The position numbers were made by a program, and so were the translations under genes. The notes under the pieces were generated by a model. It did no database searches. It worked only from the letters and a program-made list of their open reading frames with translations, and was not told the origin of the DNA. A DNA stretch of 64,000 nucleotides from Callipepla californica brunnescens (Eukaryota; Chordata; Aves; Galliformes; Odontophoridae). Shown here in pieces: positions 1 through 10,471 of this stretch. How positions within the stretch are numbered: the first letter of the stretch is position 1; each line of letters opens with the position of its first letter. The stretch is taken from assembly GCA_023055505.1 (NCBI GenBank), contig JALIRH010000008.1:1426001-1490000 (forward strand). The letters are read 5' to 3'.

Positions 1-111
1 CCTCTACAGTTCTGTGACTGCGTAGGAAATACAGCCTCAGCGCCTCGAACCGACGCGGCCACATTCCCGCCATGGCGCGGGTCACGGCCCGGCCGGGGCG
101 GCGCGGCGGGC

Positions 112-119
112 TGACGTCA
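112..119. promoter_or_regulatory. Consensus CRE (TGACGTCA)
   Basis: Full 8-bp palindromic cAMP response element TGACGTCA, the high-affinity CREB/ATF site. It lies about 60 bases upstream of the exon 1 donor, directly next to a GC box. The match is seen directly; occupancy is inferred. Confidence 0.6.
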
Positions 120-128
120 GGGCGGGGC
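120..128 (+). promoter_or_regulatory. GC box (Sp1/KLF-type)
   Basis: GGGCGGGGC overlaps the CRE edge and sits just upstream of the inferred start of exon 1. This is a typical activator site in TATA-less CpG-island promoters. Confidence 0.55.
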
Positions 129-129
129 T

Positions 130-178
130 GGCACTGCCCGCCGGCGGAGCGGCAGCGGGAGCGGGGCGGCCGAGGCAG
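130..178 (+). other. PLEKHB2: PLEKHB2 exon 1, non-coding 5'UTR (5' end approximate)
   Basis: GC-rich purine-heavy sequence ending CCGAGGCAG followed by GTAGGC, a usable splice donor with GT at 179-180. The start codon lies in exon 2, so this exon would be 5'UTR only, a layout common in this family. The 3' boundary is read from the donor; the 5' end is a guess because no start-site signal is decisive. Confidence 0.55.
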
Positions 179-2600
179 GTAGGCGGCCCGGGGCCGGCTG
201 CGCGCGGTGTCCCGGCCCGGCCCTACGGAGGTGGGGGGCCCGGAGCTGCCGGGTGCGCGGCGGGAGGGCGGGGGGGACCGGCGCGAAACGAGCAGGCCTC
301 GCTGCGTGCGGGTCCGCGGCACGCCGAGCCGCGGGAAGGGCCCCGCTGCCTTCGGTTCGCTTTTCCCGTCAGCCAGCTGGGATTGAGAGCGAGAGGTCGA
401 GTGGAAGAAGAGGTTGGAGATCCCGCGCTGTGTTCTGCGTGAAGGGGGGAAAGGGAGCAGCAGGGAGCGGTCCGCGCAGCTTTGCTGTGTTTGCCCTTGT
501 GCTCGGTGAAGGGCGTTCCTGCCACCGGGAAAGCTGTCCTGAGGTTGGTGCTACGAAGCATTGACTTATCTGTGTTTAAAGCCCGTTTCCCGTGCTGCTC
601 ACACGGAGCTAGCTTCACAAGCAGGTACTGCACGCTGCCGCTTATCTGCCAAGACTCTCCTCTAGCTCTGGAAACACTCTTGTGGACATGGTGTGGGCTG
701 AATGTAACGCTGTTGTAGGCTTCAAGTGAGTGCTGGCTCTTAAAAAGGATCAGACAAGAATATCAAACACCTCAGTGTTGGATATCAAGCGCCTTCAGTG
801 CTGACAGAGTGCTCTGTGTCACTCGTTGCCCTCTATCTGGAGCAGAAGTTTGGAGCACTGAAATTCTGTGCTGGGAGAATGCAGTCTGTGCATCTGAGCG
901 TACACACGGGATGCAGTACAGCTGCAGAGGCCTCTTCTTGGTGCTGGAGCCCTCGCTAATCGTGGGATGGCCTGCAGTGTGAGACTTGGGTTGTCTGTGT
1001 AATCTTCAGATTGTCAAGAGAGAGGTTTTCTTCTTCTTTCCTTCCTCCTTTTGTGTCTGAGTTCTATCTAATTAGGCTGTTGTGTAACAGAGTAGGTTGA
1101 AAGGCAGCAGCAAACATTCTGTAGCCTAATCTAGCCCTTGCAGACAAACGGAAGTTCGTGCAAGTTCTTTATTGGCTCTTACACTATTAAAAGGTCTCTG
1201 TAGATACACAGGGATTTCACCTAGAAGACGTGGAAGCACCAGCACAGAGACTCATTCCTGTGAAACAGAAGTGCAAGAAGAGAGTTTCCTTGTGAAGGAA
1301 ATGTAGAGGGAGAGGAGCATTTAGTGGGGTAGAAAAGGAAAGAGGCTCAGGTCCTTTGCAGGAATCAGTCAGTCCCAATTTCTGAAATTCCCCTTCTGTA
1401 GCCCAGTGAAGCAGGATGGTCTGAGCAGGACAGGAGTTTCATGCTCCTTTTCATTGGGCTGTCAGCTGATTGTTTGCTTTCCCAGTAAGCTGATACGAAA
1501 ACCAGTACTAAGATGTTTGCATTGGAGTTTCAACCTGAGCTGCAGGTGGTTCTCACTATCTCACAGCAGGTGCACACAGCATGAAATCCTGCCAGCCATT
1601 GTCTTTAGTTGTATGCCACAGCCTTTGTTTAGCAGGGGTGATACCTTGTCAGTAAATTCAGGGCTTTCAGCAGGTAATGCAAACTCCTCAGCAAAACCGA
1701 CTTTCTCTTGGAAAAGAGTAATTACTAGAGTAACTTCCACAAAATGCCAGCCTCACCAAGAAGGGCCTAAGAGTAATTCTGTCCTTGCTGCTCTAGTTCT
1801 GTCCAGAAAGTTGCATTTCCATTATTGCTCTCTAGAACAGTAGTCAGAACACCACTATGCTAAAAAATAAAAGCTTTTCCTCTGGTATATTCCATGTCTG
1901 GTCTGTTTCCTTTAGCTTGCTTGCACACTGGAGGAAAGTGACAGAATGCTGTAATAGCTTGGATTTAATGTAGGTCTTTCCCAGGGCGTTTTGAGCTTCA
2001 TTTAAAAGCTGAGGAGAAATGAGAGTGTCACTTTATGGGCTTAACTTGTACATATTTAAATTCATCTTGGAGGGAGCTGGTAATGATTTGGAAGACATAC
2101 AAGTCATAGAAACTGCTTTCTCCTTCCTGTTCAAGGTTAAACCGCTTCAGCTTTTGTTTTGGTTGGACTTTGAGTCAGTGAATGAAGAACGAAAAATAGA
2201 AGGGGAAGTACAGAGAAAGGGAGGGGGACTGTTTGGTAATGGGAGACTGCAGGGTGAAAGGAGCAGACGTATGTCAAGGAAACAGTATGTGAAGCATCCG
2301 GCGGTGAGTCAGGAAGCCGTCACAGCTCTGTCACTTCCCAGTGTTGCAGCAGTGTTGTTTGTAAACTTGTGCTTTTCCCATTTCAACTGATGCGTCTCTG
2401 AGAGATTGCATGCTTGTTCCACTTACTAAGATCTAGAGTACTAGTTGGGCCTGAGTGAGGATCTTCAGTTGAGATCTGTATTCTCTGTCTGTGGTGCTAG
2501 CAAAGTGCACTGTGATATTCTAACTTGACATGCCTCTTTCTAATGTACGGATGTGAAATACTGATGTCTGCTTCCCCCTCCTTCCTCTTCTGTCCACCAG
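179..2600 (+). other. PLEKHB2: PLEKHB2 intron 1
   Basis: Intron between the non-coding first exon and the start-codon exon. It begins GTAGGC inside the CpG island and ends in a pyrimidine-rich tract and TCCACCAG. I see no recognisable repeat or second gene in it; open frames at 253-564 and 1406-1843 show no family resemblance. First introns often carry regulatory elements, but none can be assigned here. Confidence 0.6.
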
Positions 2601-2648
2601 ATTAAGCAACAATGGCATTTGTGAAGAGTGGCTGGCTGCTCCGGCAAA
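2601..2648 (+). CDS. PLEKHB2: PLEKHB2 exon 2, start-codon exon
   Basis: Acceptor TCTGTCCACCAG, then 11 nt of 5'UTR, ATG at 2612, and donor A|GTAAGT at 2649. It encodes residues 1-12 (MAFVKSGWLLRQ) plus one base of codon 13. R11 of the lipid-binding pocket lies here. Confidence 0.95.
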
Positions 2649-5600
2649 GTAAGTCATGGGCCTCTTACCTACTTTTCTCCCCACTGTGCCTAACTCCTCC
2701 AAAAAACATTACAGCAACTCAGTGATTCCCAGGTGTTATTTCTTTAACAGGTCTCTAGGTCTGTGGGTTGTTGTCCTTATTTTTTGTCTGTAGGACAGAC
2801 ACTTCACGAAGGGACCTATCGTGTCAGCATTTCCACATTACCTTTCGGTGTACTAGTGGAAAACAGCGTATATCACATCTGAGGTCTGACTGCCCGGCTT
2901 CAGATGCTGCTCAATAATTAGTGTTATGTAAGTGGAGGCTTGGAAACTTTGCCTGACGCCTTACATTAATGTCTTCCATTAGTCATGCCCTCTGCTGTTC
3001 TTGGAGCGGGATAGAATTAAAGCACCAAGTTATGCCCTTAAAATGCACTCTGTTGTGATATTCAGGAGTAGATGAAATATGGAACTCAGTTCTGTAATGT
3101 TCTAAAGCAGGAATGTGGTAGGGCAGGATTTTGCCTGGAGCCTGAGAATGCTTTTGTCCTCTGGGGCAACTGGGAAGGATATCTTGGTTTTATTTTTATT
3201 AACTTTGGAACGCAAATGCTTTCTAATATGTGCCTTCAAAAGCAACTGTTTGATTTTAAAGGCACCATTCTGCGGCGCTGGAAGAAGAACTGGTTTGATC
3301 TTTGGTCTGATGGCCGTTTAATATTCTATGACGACCAGAATCGCCACGATATAGAGGATAAAATCCACATGCGAATCCATTGCATCAACCTCAGGGTGGG
3401 GAACGAATGTCGAGGTAATAGCGAAACCTTTGGAATTTGTGTGTTGATTCTTGTAAACCTCAGTGCCTGCCCAAAATACCATTTATGGCACTACTTGTGC
3501 AGAAGTGTAAATATGCCTGCAAAGTAAACAGCTTTATTGTTCCTAAAGGAACAAAAACAAGAACCACGAGAACTCTCCAACTACTGAATTCCCTCATGTA
3601 TGTTTGTGGGGTGATGTCACCGTGTGGTAGATTAGGTTATGGCTTGGTATTTCCTTTTATAACTCAATGAGGACAGTGTACTTTAGATGAGGGTGACAGG
3701 CTTGCATACAAGAGCAGGATGTTTGCAGTAGGCTTGTGTGCCTGATCATAGAGCACTACTGGTGAAATTACAGTGCTGGCTGGAGGGAGAGTTGGGATGC
3801 AAAATGGGAAACCTTAGCAGACTTTTCAAGTGTTACCAAGTCCACCTCTGGCATTCATTAGTACTCCACTTGGTGCTGCATCGGTAAAGGACAGAAGTGT
3901 TGGAGAGTACTTACAGCTAGGTACAGATTCTGCTGTAAGACACTTGCTTTTATTAAGAGTGATGTTCAGAGCTAGTTTCCTTCAGGACATATTCTGAAGA
4001 GAGCAGGTTGCATCCTACTTGAAGTTGTTTTGATGTCATGGAAAGCAGCCACAACTGGCCACACTTTATTTTGTCTAGAGTTTTGCATAAGCTATCGCCC
4101 TTCTTGTAAATGGGATCATGAAATTTTGGTTTATAGATACTTCTTACCTGTTTTTTTTTCCCAACTCAGATTTTCAACCTCCAGAGGGGAAGCAGAGGGA
4201 CTGTTTGCTGCAGATTGTTTGTCGTGATGGGAAGACCATCAACCTCTGTGCAGAAAGCGCAGATGACTGTTTGTAAGTCCACTAAGGATTAATTTTGCTA
4301 CTTCTTCCTCTTTTATCTTTTTTTTTTTCCTTTCTCTTTACTATTGTCATTCCATCAGATTTTTGGAGATGTATTTCAAGAAAATTTATGAGCAGGATTT
4401 CAGTTACAAAAGACATGGCTCTTCTATGAATTGTCTAACTCACATAGATGTAGTTCTTGCAAACTAACTACAAGTTCAGTCACTGGAAACACTGGAGGGT
4501 GAGAGGAGTAAAAGCATCTTACTAATATGGCTAATATAAAGCATTCTGAATAGATTGTATTGTCACACCTCTCCTTCTTAATGTGGCCTGTGACCCTATA
4601 TAGCCCAAGGACGTCCCAGTCATTAAGAAGAATAGTACTCCAGTACTGTGACCTTGGCTGTGTTTAGTTGGCTAACTTCTGTCACCAGTGTTTGCCAGGT
4701 ATGTGTGGTTGTGTGGCACACTGTCAGCCATACAGCACGGGAGTCTCTTTGTGAGGTGTGTGTGCCTTCTGTTCGAGCTGCTGTTAGACCTGCCCTCTCT
4801 AGTCAGCACAGATGCAGCAAGGAGATACAACTTTTCTGGTGCATCTCATCCCATTATTTTATCCTAAGCATAGCTGCATATCACTTGCCTGCTGGGCTTG
4901 CAGTGAAGGCCTTCAAATGTGTTCCTTGTCACAGTCCTTTTCTTGTTACTTCTCACTCAGTCTCGGCTCTGCTGAGGAAATAATTAGTTTTCAGTCTTTG
5001 TGTCACACTTTGGTGCGTTCATTTTACTGTATCATTAGGCTTTGACACATGGAGCGTCTGAGCTCCTGCATTACCTCGAGTTCTTAACGTTAGTTTTCTT
5101 CATAGTACTGAAAAGAAAAAGTGTCATTGAGTTTTATCAGTGTTCTACTGAACTATTTTTTTTTCTTTTTGACAGGGCATGGAAAATTGCTCTTCAGGAT
5201 GCCAGAACAAACACAGTAAGTGTATTAAATAGACTTTGTACTGAAAACCTCTACAAAGGGTTATGAACATGATTAAAGCCTATATGATGGGAGAAGAATG
5301 ATCTTCTGGATTACCACCACATCATCCTTGCAGCCAAAGACAGGCAAATGTGGACTGGGTGGAACTGAATGATTTCTGAGAATGATTTCTCTGAGTGGGA
5401 ATGAATGTTTGGGAAGCTGGTCTGTAGAGGAAGCGTGCACTGAGGCTTTATGCAAGAAGTAAATCTGTAACCAGCAAAAATGGACTTTCTTTTCCTTCTG
5501 TTTATGGCCTACCAAGTGTAAAGGAAGCTGTCAGTATACTACACTTTTGACCTAAAGATGAAGGTGTTTTTAATGTAGATCCATTACAGAATGGCTCTTG

Positions 5601-8600
5601 GCAGAGAACAAGAGGTGCTTGGAAGGAAGTGTAGGCATGCCAAGGAGTAAATTACCTCTACATCAGCATGCTAGCTGTGATCAGCAAAGAGATCAGAAAC
5701 CAGAAGAATTTCTCTGTGAGTCATAGAGTTCGACAGAAATGGTATCTTCTGGGAGTTGTTAATATCTTCTTCCTCCAGACTGCCTTCCAGAGTGCTTTTT
5801 AGCACTGCCTGTCCTTGGATGGCTGGATTGAACCAGCCTGAGATGTTTCAGTGGGAAAATGCTGTGCTTTGAGGAAGCTTGTTTCAGTCTTTGATGGGTC
5901 ACATTAGCATTGCCTCTTCACTGACACATCTGTCATATGATATAATTTAGATGCCCAAAGCGAACACTTGTCATCGCAAAACTATTCTGGACCCAATTGC
6001 CCGAGTGCAGCTATGTTGCGCTGCCTCATTTTGTTAAATGAGAAGTTAAGGAATTTTCCTCATGCAGAGGGCACAGTACTCATAACCTGTCTGCTCTAGT
6101 TCTAGTGGATTTATCTTGTTATATGTGAGACACTGACTCCTGGTTTCAGCAGCTTTTGTTTTTCATGCACCTCATGCTGTGCCAGGTGGCATTCAAAAAC
6201 CTACCAGTGCCTCAACTTTTTCAGTCAAGGCAGACCCCTCCCACTGAAAGTAGGGCAGGTAGCTGTCTGCACGATATGTATATGAAATTAGTACTTTCCA
6301 AAACTATTACAGCTCTCCAGCCGGACTTGAACTTGGCCAGGGAATTGGATTTGAGTCCATCTGTAGGTGTCTTTCAGAAATACAAAGCCTCTAACAGCAC
6401 CTCGTAACTTCACTAGAATAACCAGATGGTCATCCTCGCCTTGAGCACTATGTTGTGTAAAGATGTTTGCAGACTTAAGTCTTACACCTGTGTAGAATTT
6501 CCTGTAGCAAGACAGAATATGTTTACTGCTGAGATGTGAGGACTTGCAGATCTTCATTTCAGGTGGTGGAAATACCTGCCTCTGAATACAGGACTTTCAG
6601 CAGTGTGTTTCAAACAATTCTTAGAACCTCTACCACAAGTTTGCTTTAGGGTATGTTTGTAATGCACCATCAAAGGTCTTTAGTCCAATTAGAAGAGCTG
6701 TTAGGAACATTATCTGTTGAGCTATTAAAGCATTTATTTGTGCATTCAAAAAAGGGAGCTATTTCTTCTTTGGGATAAATCACAGAGAGCATCACTGTAA
6801 AATTCTGGTATTAGGGGCAAGGACACATCTTCATGTGATCATCTGTAGAGAGCTCCGTGAAGATGGGTCCAGGAGGTTATCACCTTTGCTTTGAGGCTGC
6901 CTTCAAAAAGGGCCAAAATTATATGTAGCATTGGAGAGGTAAATCCTTAAAAAACAACCCTCCAACCTGTAGATTTAAACCCATCTGACTGTTTTTTTTT
7001 TCATTCTCATGCCCTGAGGGTGACAGGTAGCTAAAAAGTTCTGCAGAAATGTGCAGGTGGTACTGTTGGCTACCACGTTTGTTTCCATTATCTGCTTCTG
7101 CAGAACTTGCTGACGCTATGCTAGGGTGCCAGCTAGCTTAATTGTGAACACTTTTGTTTAATCTGAAAGCTAATAGGGAACATGATGATAACTTCTAAAA
7201 GTGAGATGGTAAAATGGGGGAAGGAATCGGTGTGCTTGCATGCACACATATGGGTAAGAAATACGGACTGGCATTGTGCTCACACACGTAAGAAATGGCA
7301 TCTCTCCTGCTAGTGTTAATGATGCATTTGTGATCTCTCTGTCAGTCTGCTCTCTGAGCAGCTGCTTGTTGTGTGTCTTTATGAGGCACTCTCTGCCTTC
7401 TTAACATGCAGCAGATATAAATGTTACTCTTGGGGTCATTAAGTTTTAATCCCTTTCCCCCTCTAATTGGCTGTCTGCATGAAAAGGTGTTGACTGCTAT
7501 CTTTCTGTGGCATTCAGGGCTACGTGGGATCTGACGTGATGTACGATGAGACAGCAATTTCCTCAGCCCCTCCTCCCTATACAGCTTATGCTACACCATC
7601 ACCTGAGGTAAGGGTTGCAGGAGGGAAGCATTAAAATGGGTGAAGTAGCAGAAGCAGGCATCCATCAAGCACCCAAACTGTACTGCAGAAGTGCTGTGTT
7701 TCACTGATAGATTCAGCTTTAAGGTCTGTACAGGTGACAGTGGGAGTGAGGCACCGTAAGGATATTCTCGCTCCTATTTCAGTGGATGTCCATTGAAAGG
7801 GGTAAGGCAGATGTGGTTAGGAGATATGTGAAGGGATGGGTGCTCAGTGAACTTGGAAAATAAAGCTTTTTGAGAGAGGGAAGGGGTTAGTTTTTTGGTT
7901 AATCTTGAAACATCTTGGTCATGTGGCCCTTGTGCGAGCACTGAAAGGGTGTAAAATCAGGGCCTGTAAAAATAGAATTTAATGACTGGAGCTGTCACTT
8001 CTAACACAGAAAAAAATTTGTTGTATGCAGGATGTCATAGCAACAGAGTAACTCTAGCTCATGGATACACAATTGTTCTGCACTGGAGGAGGACCAGAAT
8101 GGGGGCTGAAGCAGCACATGAGGCTGATTTCTGGGTGTTCTGACTCGTGCAGTGATGCACAAGGATGCAGTTTGGGATAGTACTGCGTGCAGCATATGTG
8201 CTCAGCTCCAGCCCCTTCCTACTAAGAACCAGATGTGGTTACTGAGAGCTGTATTAGGGCTAGCCCTGGGCTTCCTCTTTTGGAGAATATAATTGCCTCC
8301 AAAAGAAGTGGCTTCTTGAATTTGTCTCCAATCTGATGTTTACTTGCTGGGTGCCAGCGGAAAGATGGCTGGAGTTTTTTGAGATCAGCTGCTGCCTTGC
8401 TGGTTCTTCTGAGCTCTCCAGAGGGCTGTCGTTGGCATGAGGGCAGAGAGGAAGCTGGGAGGGCTGCTGTGGCTCAGCCGGACAAGCCAGGCCCTGCCTC
8501 TAACACTCACCATCCAGGAAGGGTGGAAAGTGATTGTTGTTTGGGAGCATTTCTTTTTCAAGCAGCTGTTCTGAATCCTTTCCAGGGAATAGTCTAGGTC

Positions 8601-10471
8601 AGTGCAGACTGGATATTTCAATGAACCTAGAACTGCAGTAGAAATGAGGGAGAATTGAACAGAGTGCATAATTGAAAACAAGACGAAGAATACTTTTGTA
8701 AAAGACATTTTGGATATCTTTTTAACTTCACCAGGTCTATGGTTACGGCTACGGTCAGTACCATGGTGCGTATCCCACTGTGGGTCCTCAAGTCTTCTAC
8801 GCCTCCAACGGACAAGCCTATGATGTTCCCTACCAGTATCCATACCACGGTAATCACTGTCAAACATACTCTCCACCTTCACATAGGAGTGTTATCCTTT
8901 TAATAATGGAGAAGCCTGAGTAATTGGCACTGGGGGCTGAGTTCACATACTGCATTTTCAAGTTCCTTTACCACGTGCCACTCCTGCTCAACAGTGACAG
9001 AAAGAAACCTGACTTCTAACTGGAACCAAAGTCCCCCTCACCCTTTCTCAATAAATTGAGCTCACTGAAATTTGTATTAAGTGACCTAATGCCCCAAAAG
9101 GCACACAGAACTCTTTAACTGCAGAAGTCTGCACATTTTGTAAGAAATATTAGGAGAGTGAGGGCAAGATTAACTCAGTACTCTGTATTGGTTGGGTGAG
9201 ATGGAAAGTTTGATTCATCTGTTGCTTATTACATCTGTGACTTACTAACACATGTCCAGCTCTGGCCCCTGAATTAAATGAAAAGGTTCCAAAGGTAGCT
9301 TTGTTCTCAAAGCATTTTCTGTTTGCTGGGATTGCTGTAGATGAGTATATTTAGCCTTGCGCAGTCTTCTATAGCTCTCAATCTCAATGAAAGAGGAAAG
9401 AGACAGAAGTTTATGGTATGCTTTTAGCTTAGTTACCTCAATTTAGGTTTATCTTTGCATAGAGAACCACAGTCCCACAGAAATCAGGAGCTTAGCAGAG
9501 CATGGGTAATTTACTAAGCATTTATGCTCTGGCTCCATAACAAGAATCTCTATGTAGGTTTTTTTTCCCACTTCTGAGGGGGATTTCCACTTTTTTTTGT
9601 GTGTGACAAGTGAGGTGAAAGATTCTAAAGCTTTTCTCATCTAAGCTAGTAAAGACCTGAGGTACGGCTCGCACAGACATGTGTAGAGTTCTGTGGAACT
9701 TGCACAACTCTCTTGCAGAGCAGGGTTTAATTGGTGATATTTTGAGTCTTAGGTTAATTCCTTACTACTGGCCCAATCTTCATCTGAAAAGACGAGGCAG
9801 CTGTCACCATGCAGCAAATCAGTGCCTGATGTGAAGGCTGAATTGAAGTATTAAGGGGCAATTACGGAGTAAATAACTGATAGATATTTTCTGGCAAACC
9901 ACTGGCTTAAAAGCTGCCAAAGAACTTCACTATTTGTGTTAATTTCAAAGCTGACTGAATTTTTAGACCCCTTTCTTACCTGAGGCCCACCAGCTCTGAT
10001 GGAATGACACAAGTCATTCATGGGTTCTTTGCAAATACATATGCAGGATGATGATTTATGTTTGCTGTGAGCTTTTCTCTGAGACGTTAACCTTTTATAA
10101 TGCTAGGGGTCTTTTTGGGTTCCTGTAATTTTTCTAAAATTACAGAGGCTGTATGCAAAACAGGGACGTTTCTATGATTGTGTGATTTTTTGTATTCCAC
10201 CTTTCTAGCTGACATCATCATAGTGCTCAACAGAAGGAAGAGAGGGAAGGAATGAGCATGTTTTGAAGTCCAAATGCATGGTGTTGTGATCTGCGTTTCT
10301 TTTCCCCTCCTTCTAACGATCTTTTGCTGCCTAGGACCATATGGCCAGCCCCCTGCAAACCATGTCATCATTCGAGAGCGTTACCGTGACAGTGATGGAG
10401 ATCTTGCACTGGGCATGCTTGCTGGAGCAGCGACTGGAATGGCTCTGGGATCGTTATTCTGGGTCTTCTAG
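2612..10471 (+). CDS. PLEKHB2: PLEKHB2 (evectin-2), PH-domain recycling-endosome protein, seven coding exons
   Basis: Joining 2612-2648, 3262-3414, 4170-4272, 5176-5215, 7518-7607, 8735-8849 and 10335-10471 gives 675 nt, a 224-residue protein; the human protein is about 222. Every junction is GT-AG and keeps frame. Residues ~3-110 are a PH domain (start MAFVKSGWLLRQ, closing helix DDCLAWKIALQDA). R11, R18 and K20, the basic residues reported to bind phosphatidylserine in evectin-2, are all present. A PPPY motif (129-132), able to bind WW domains of Nedd4-type ligases, precedes a Tyr/Gly-rich linker (142-182). The tail has a basic/acidic stretch (193-202) and a hydrophobic C-terminal anchor (203-224, ending LFWVF). 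In mammals the protein sits on recycling endosomes, binds phosphatidylserine and supports retrograde traffic to the Golgi. The start ATG has context AACAATGG and matches the family N-terminus. The gene looks intact; identity is very secure. Confidence 0.96.
2649..3261 (+). other. PLEKHB2: PLEKHB2 intron 2
   Basis: 613-base intron with strong donor GTAAGTCA. The acceptor TTTGATTTTAAAG is A-rich next to the AG but is fixed by the reading frame (codon 13 = AGC). Nothing else recognised inside. Confidence 0.85.
3262..3414 (+). CDS. PLEKHB2: PLEKHB2 exon 3, core of PH domain
   Basis: 153 nt encoding residues 13-63 plus the first base of Asp64. It includes RRWKKNWFDLW, which supplies R18 and K20 of the phosphatidylserine pocket and the first PH strands, then YYDDQ-like strand sequence and the IEDKIHM segment. 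The donor is CGAG|GTAATA. Three in-frame Arg/Lys codons close together make the positive pocket visible. Confidence 0.95.
3415..4169 (+). other. PLEKHB2: PLEKHB2 intron 3
   Basis: 755-base intron ending in a T9 tract and CCCAACTCAG. No repeat or gene seen. Confidence 0.85.
4170..4272 (+). CDS. PLEKHB2: PLEKHB2 exon 4, PH-domain strands
   Basis: 103 nt encoding residues 64-97 plus two bases of Leu98 (DFQPPEGKQRDCLLQIVC..., then CAESADDC). It continues the frame from exon 3 (G|AT = Asp) and ends TGTTT|GTAAGT, splitting the Leu codon of DDCLAW. Confidence 0.95.
4273..5175 (+). other. PLEKHB2: PLEKHB2 intron 4
   Basis: 903-base intron with a pyrimidine-rich start and a T-rich acceptor (TTTTTTCTTTTTGACAG). 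Nothing else recognised. Confidence 0.85.
5176..5215 (+). CDS. PLEKHB2: PLEKHB2 exon 5, PH C-terminal helix
   Basis: A 40-nt exon that completes Leu98 and encodes AWKIALQDARTNT (99-111). The invariant Trp of PH domains (W100) is in this helix. It ends in phase 0 at ACA|GTAAGT. Confidence 0.95.
5216..7517 (+). other. PLEKHB2: PLEKHB2 intron 5
   Basis: 2.3-kb intron, the second longest in the gene, separating the PH-domain exons from the linker exons. No CR1 fragment or other repeat recognised; small open frames on both strands are unremarkable. Confidence 0.8.
7518..7607 (+). CDS. PLEKHB2: PLEKHB2 exon 6, linker with PPPY motif
   Basis: 90 nt (exactly 30 codons, phase 0 at both ends) encoding residues 112-141. 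It contains SAPPPYTAYATP with the PPxY motif at 129-132. Because the exon is symmetric, skipping it would keep frame and remove the motif. The donor is GAG|GTAAGG. Confidence 0.95.
7608..8734 (+). other. PLEKHB2: PLEKHB2 intron 6
   Basis: 1.1-kb intron with acceptor TTTTTAACTTCACCAG. The 165-codon open frame on the opposite strand across its end is an antisense shadow. No repeat recognised. Confidence 0.85.
8735..8849 (+). CDS. PLEKHB2: PLEKHB2 exon 7, Tyr/Gly-rich linker
   Basis: 115 nt encoding residues 142-179 plus one base of Gly180. It is rich in Tyr, Gly, Pro and Gln (VYGYGYGQYHGAYP, then YQYPYH), a low-complexity, probably disordered linker between the PH domain and the membrane anchor. 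The donor is CACG|GTAATC. Confidence 0.94.
8850..10334 (+). other. PLEKHB2: PLEKHB2 intron 7
   Basis: 1.5-kb intron ending CTTTTGCTGCCTAG. No repeat or separate gene recognised. Confidence 0.85.
10335..10471 (+). CDS. PLEKHB2: PLEKHB2 exon 8, C-terminal anchor and stop
   Basis: Encodes residues 180-224 and TAG at 10469-10471. HVIIRERYRDSDGD is followed by a Gly/Ala/Leu-rich hydrophobic stretch (LALGMLAGAATGMALGS, then LFWVF), which fits a C-terminal membrane-associated segment and closely matches the evectin-2 tail. The 3'UTR continues in the same exon. Confidence 0.96.

Larger units (their letters stand above)
48..490. promoter_or_regulatory. PLEKHB2: CpG-island promoter of PLEKHB2
   Basis: This is a GC-rich, CpG-dense block covering the probable transcription start, the non-coding exon 1 and the start of intron 1. 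The first ~45 bases and the sequence after ~500 have ordinary composition, so the island is sharply bounded. It carries a perfect CRE palindrome and an overlapping GC box just upstream of the exon. I see no TATA box, as expected for a housekeeping-type promoter. The exact start site cannot be read from sequence; about 125-160 is an inference. Confidence 0.8.

Noticed and set aside
72..140. ATG in good context inside the PLEKHB2 promoter (CGCCATGGCG)
   Set aside because: The frame that follows is GC-composition-driven with no family resemblance, and it lies upstream of the CRE and GC box, probably outside the transcript.
253..564. 103-codon open frame in the CpG island
   Set aside because: Lies in PLEKHB2 intron 1 and reflects GC-rich DNA with few stops; Arg/Gly/Ala-rich, no recognisable domain.
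8385..8882. 165-codon - strand open frame
   Set aside because: Antisense to PLEKHB2 intron 6 and exon 7; the sense strand has the proven coding frame.
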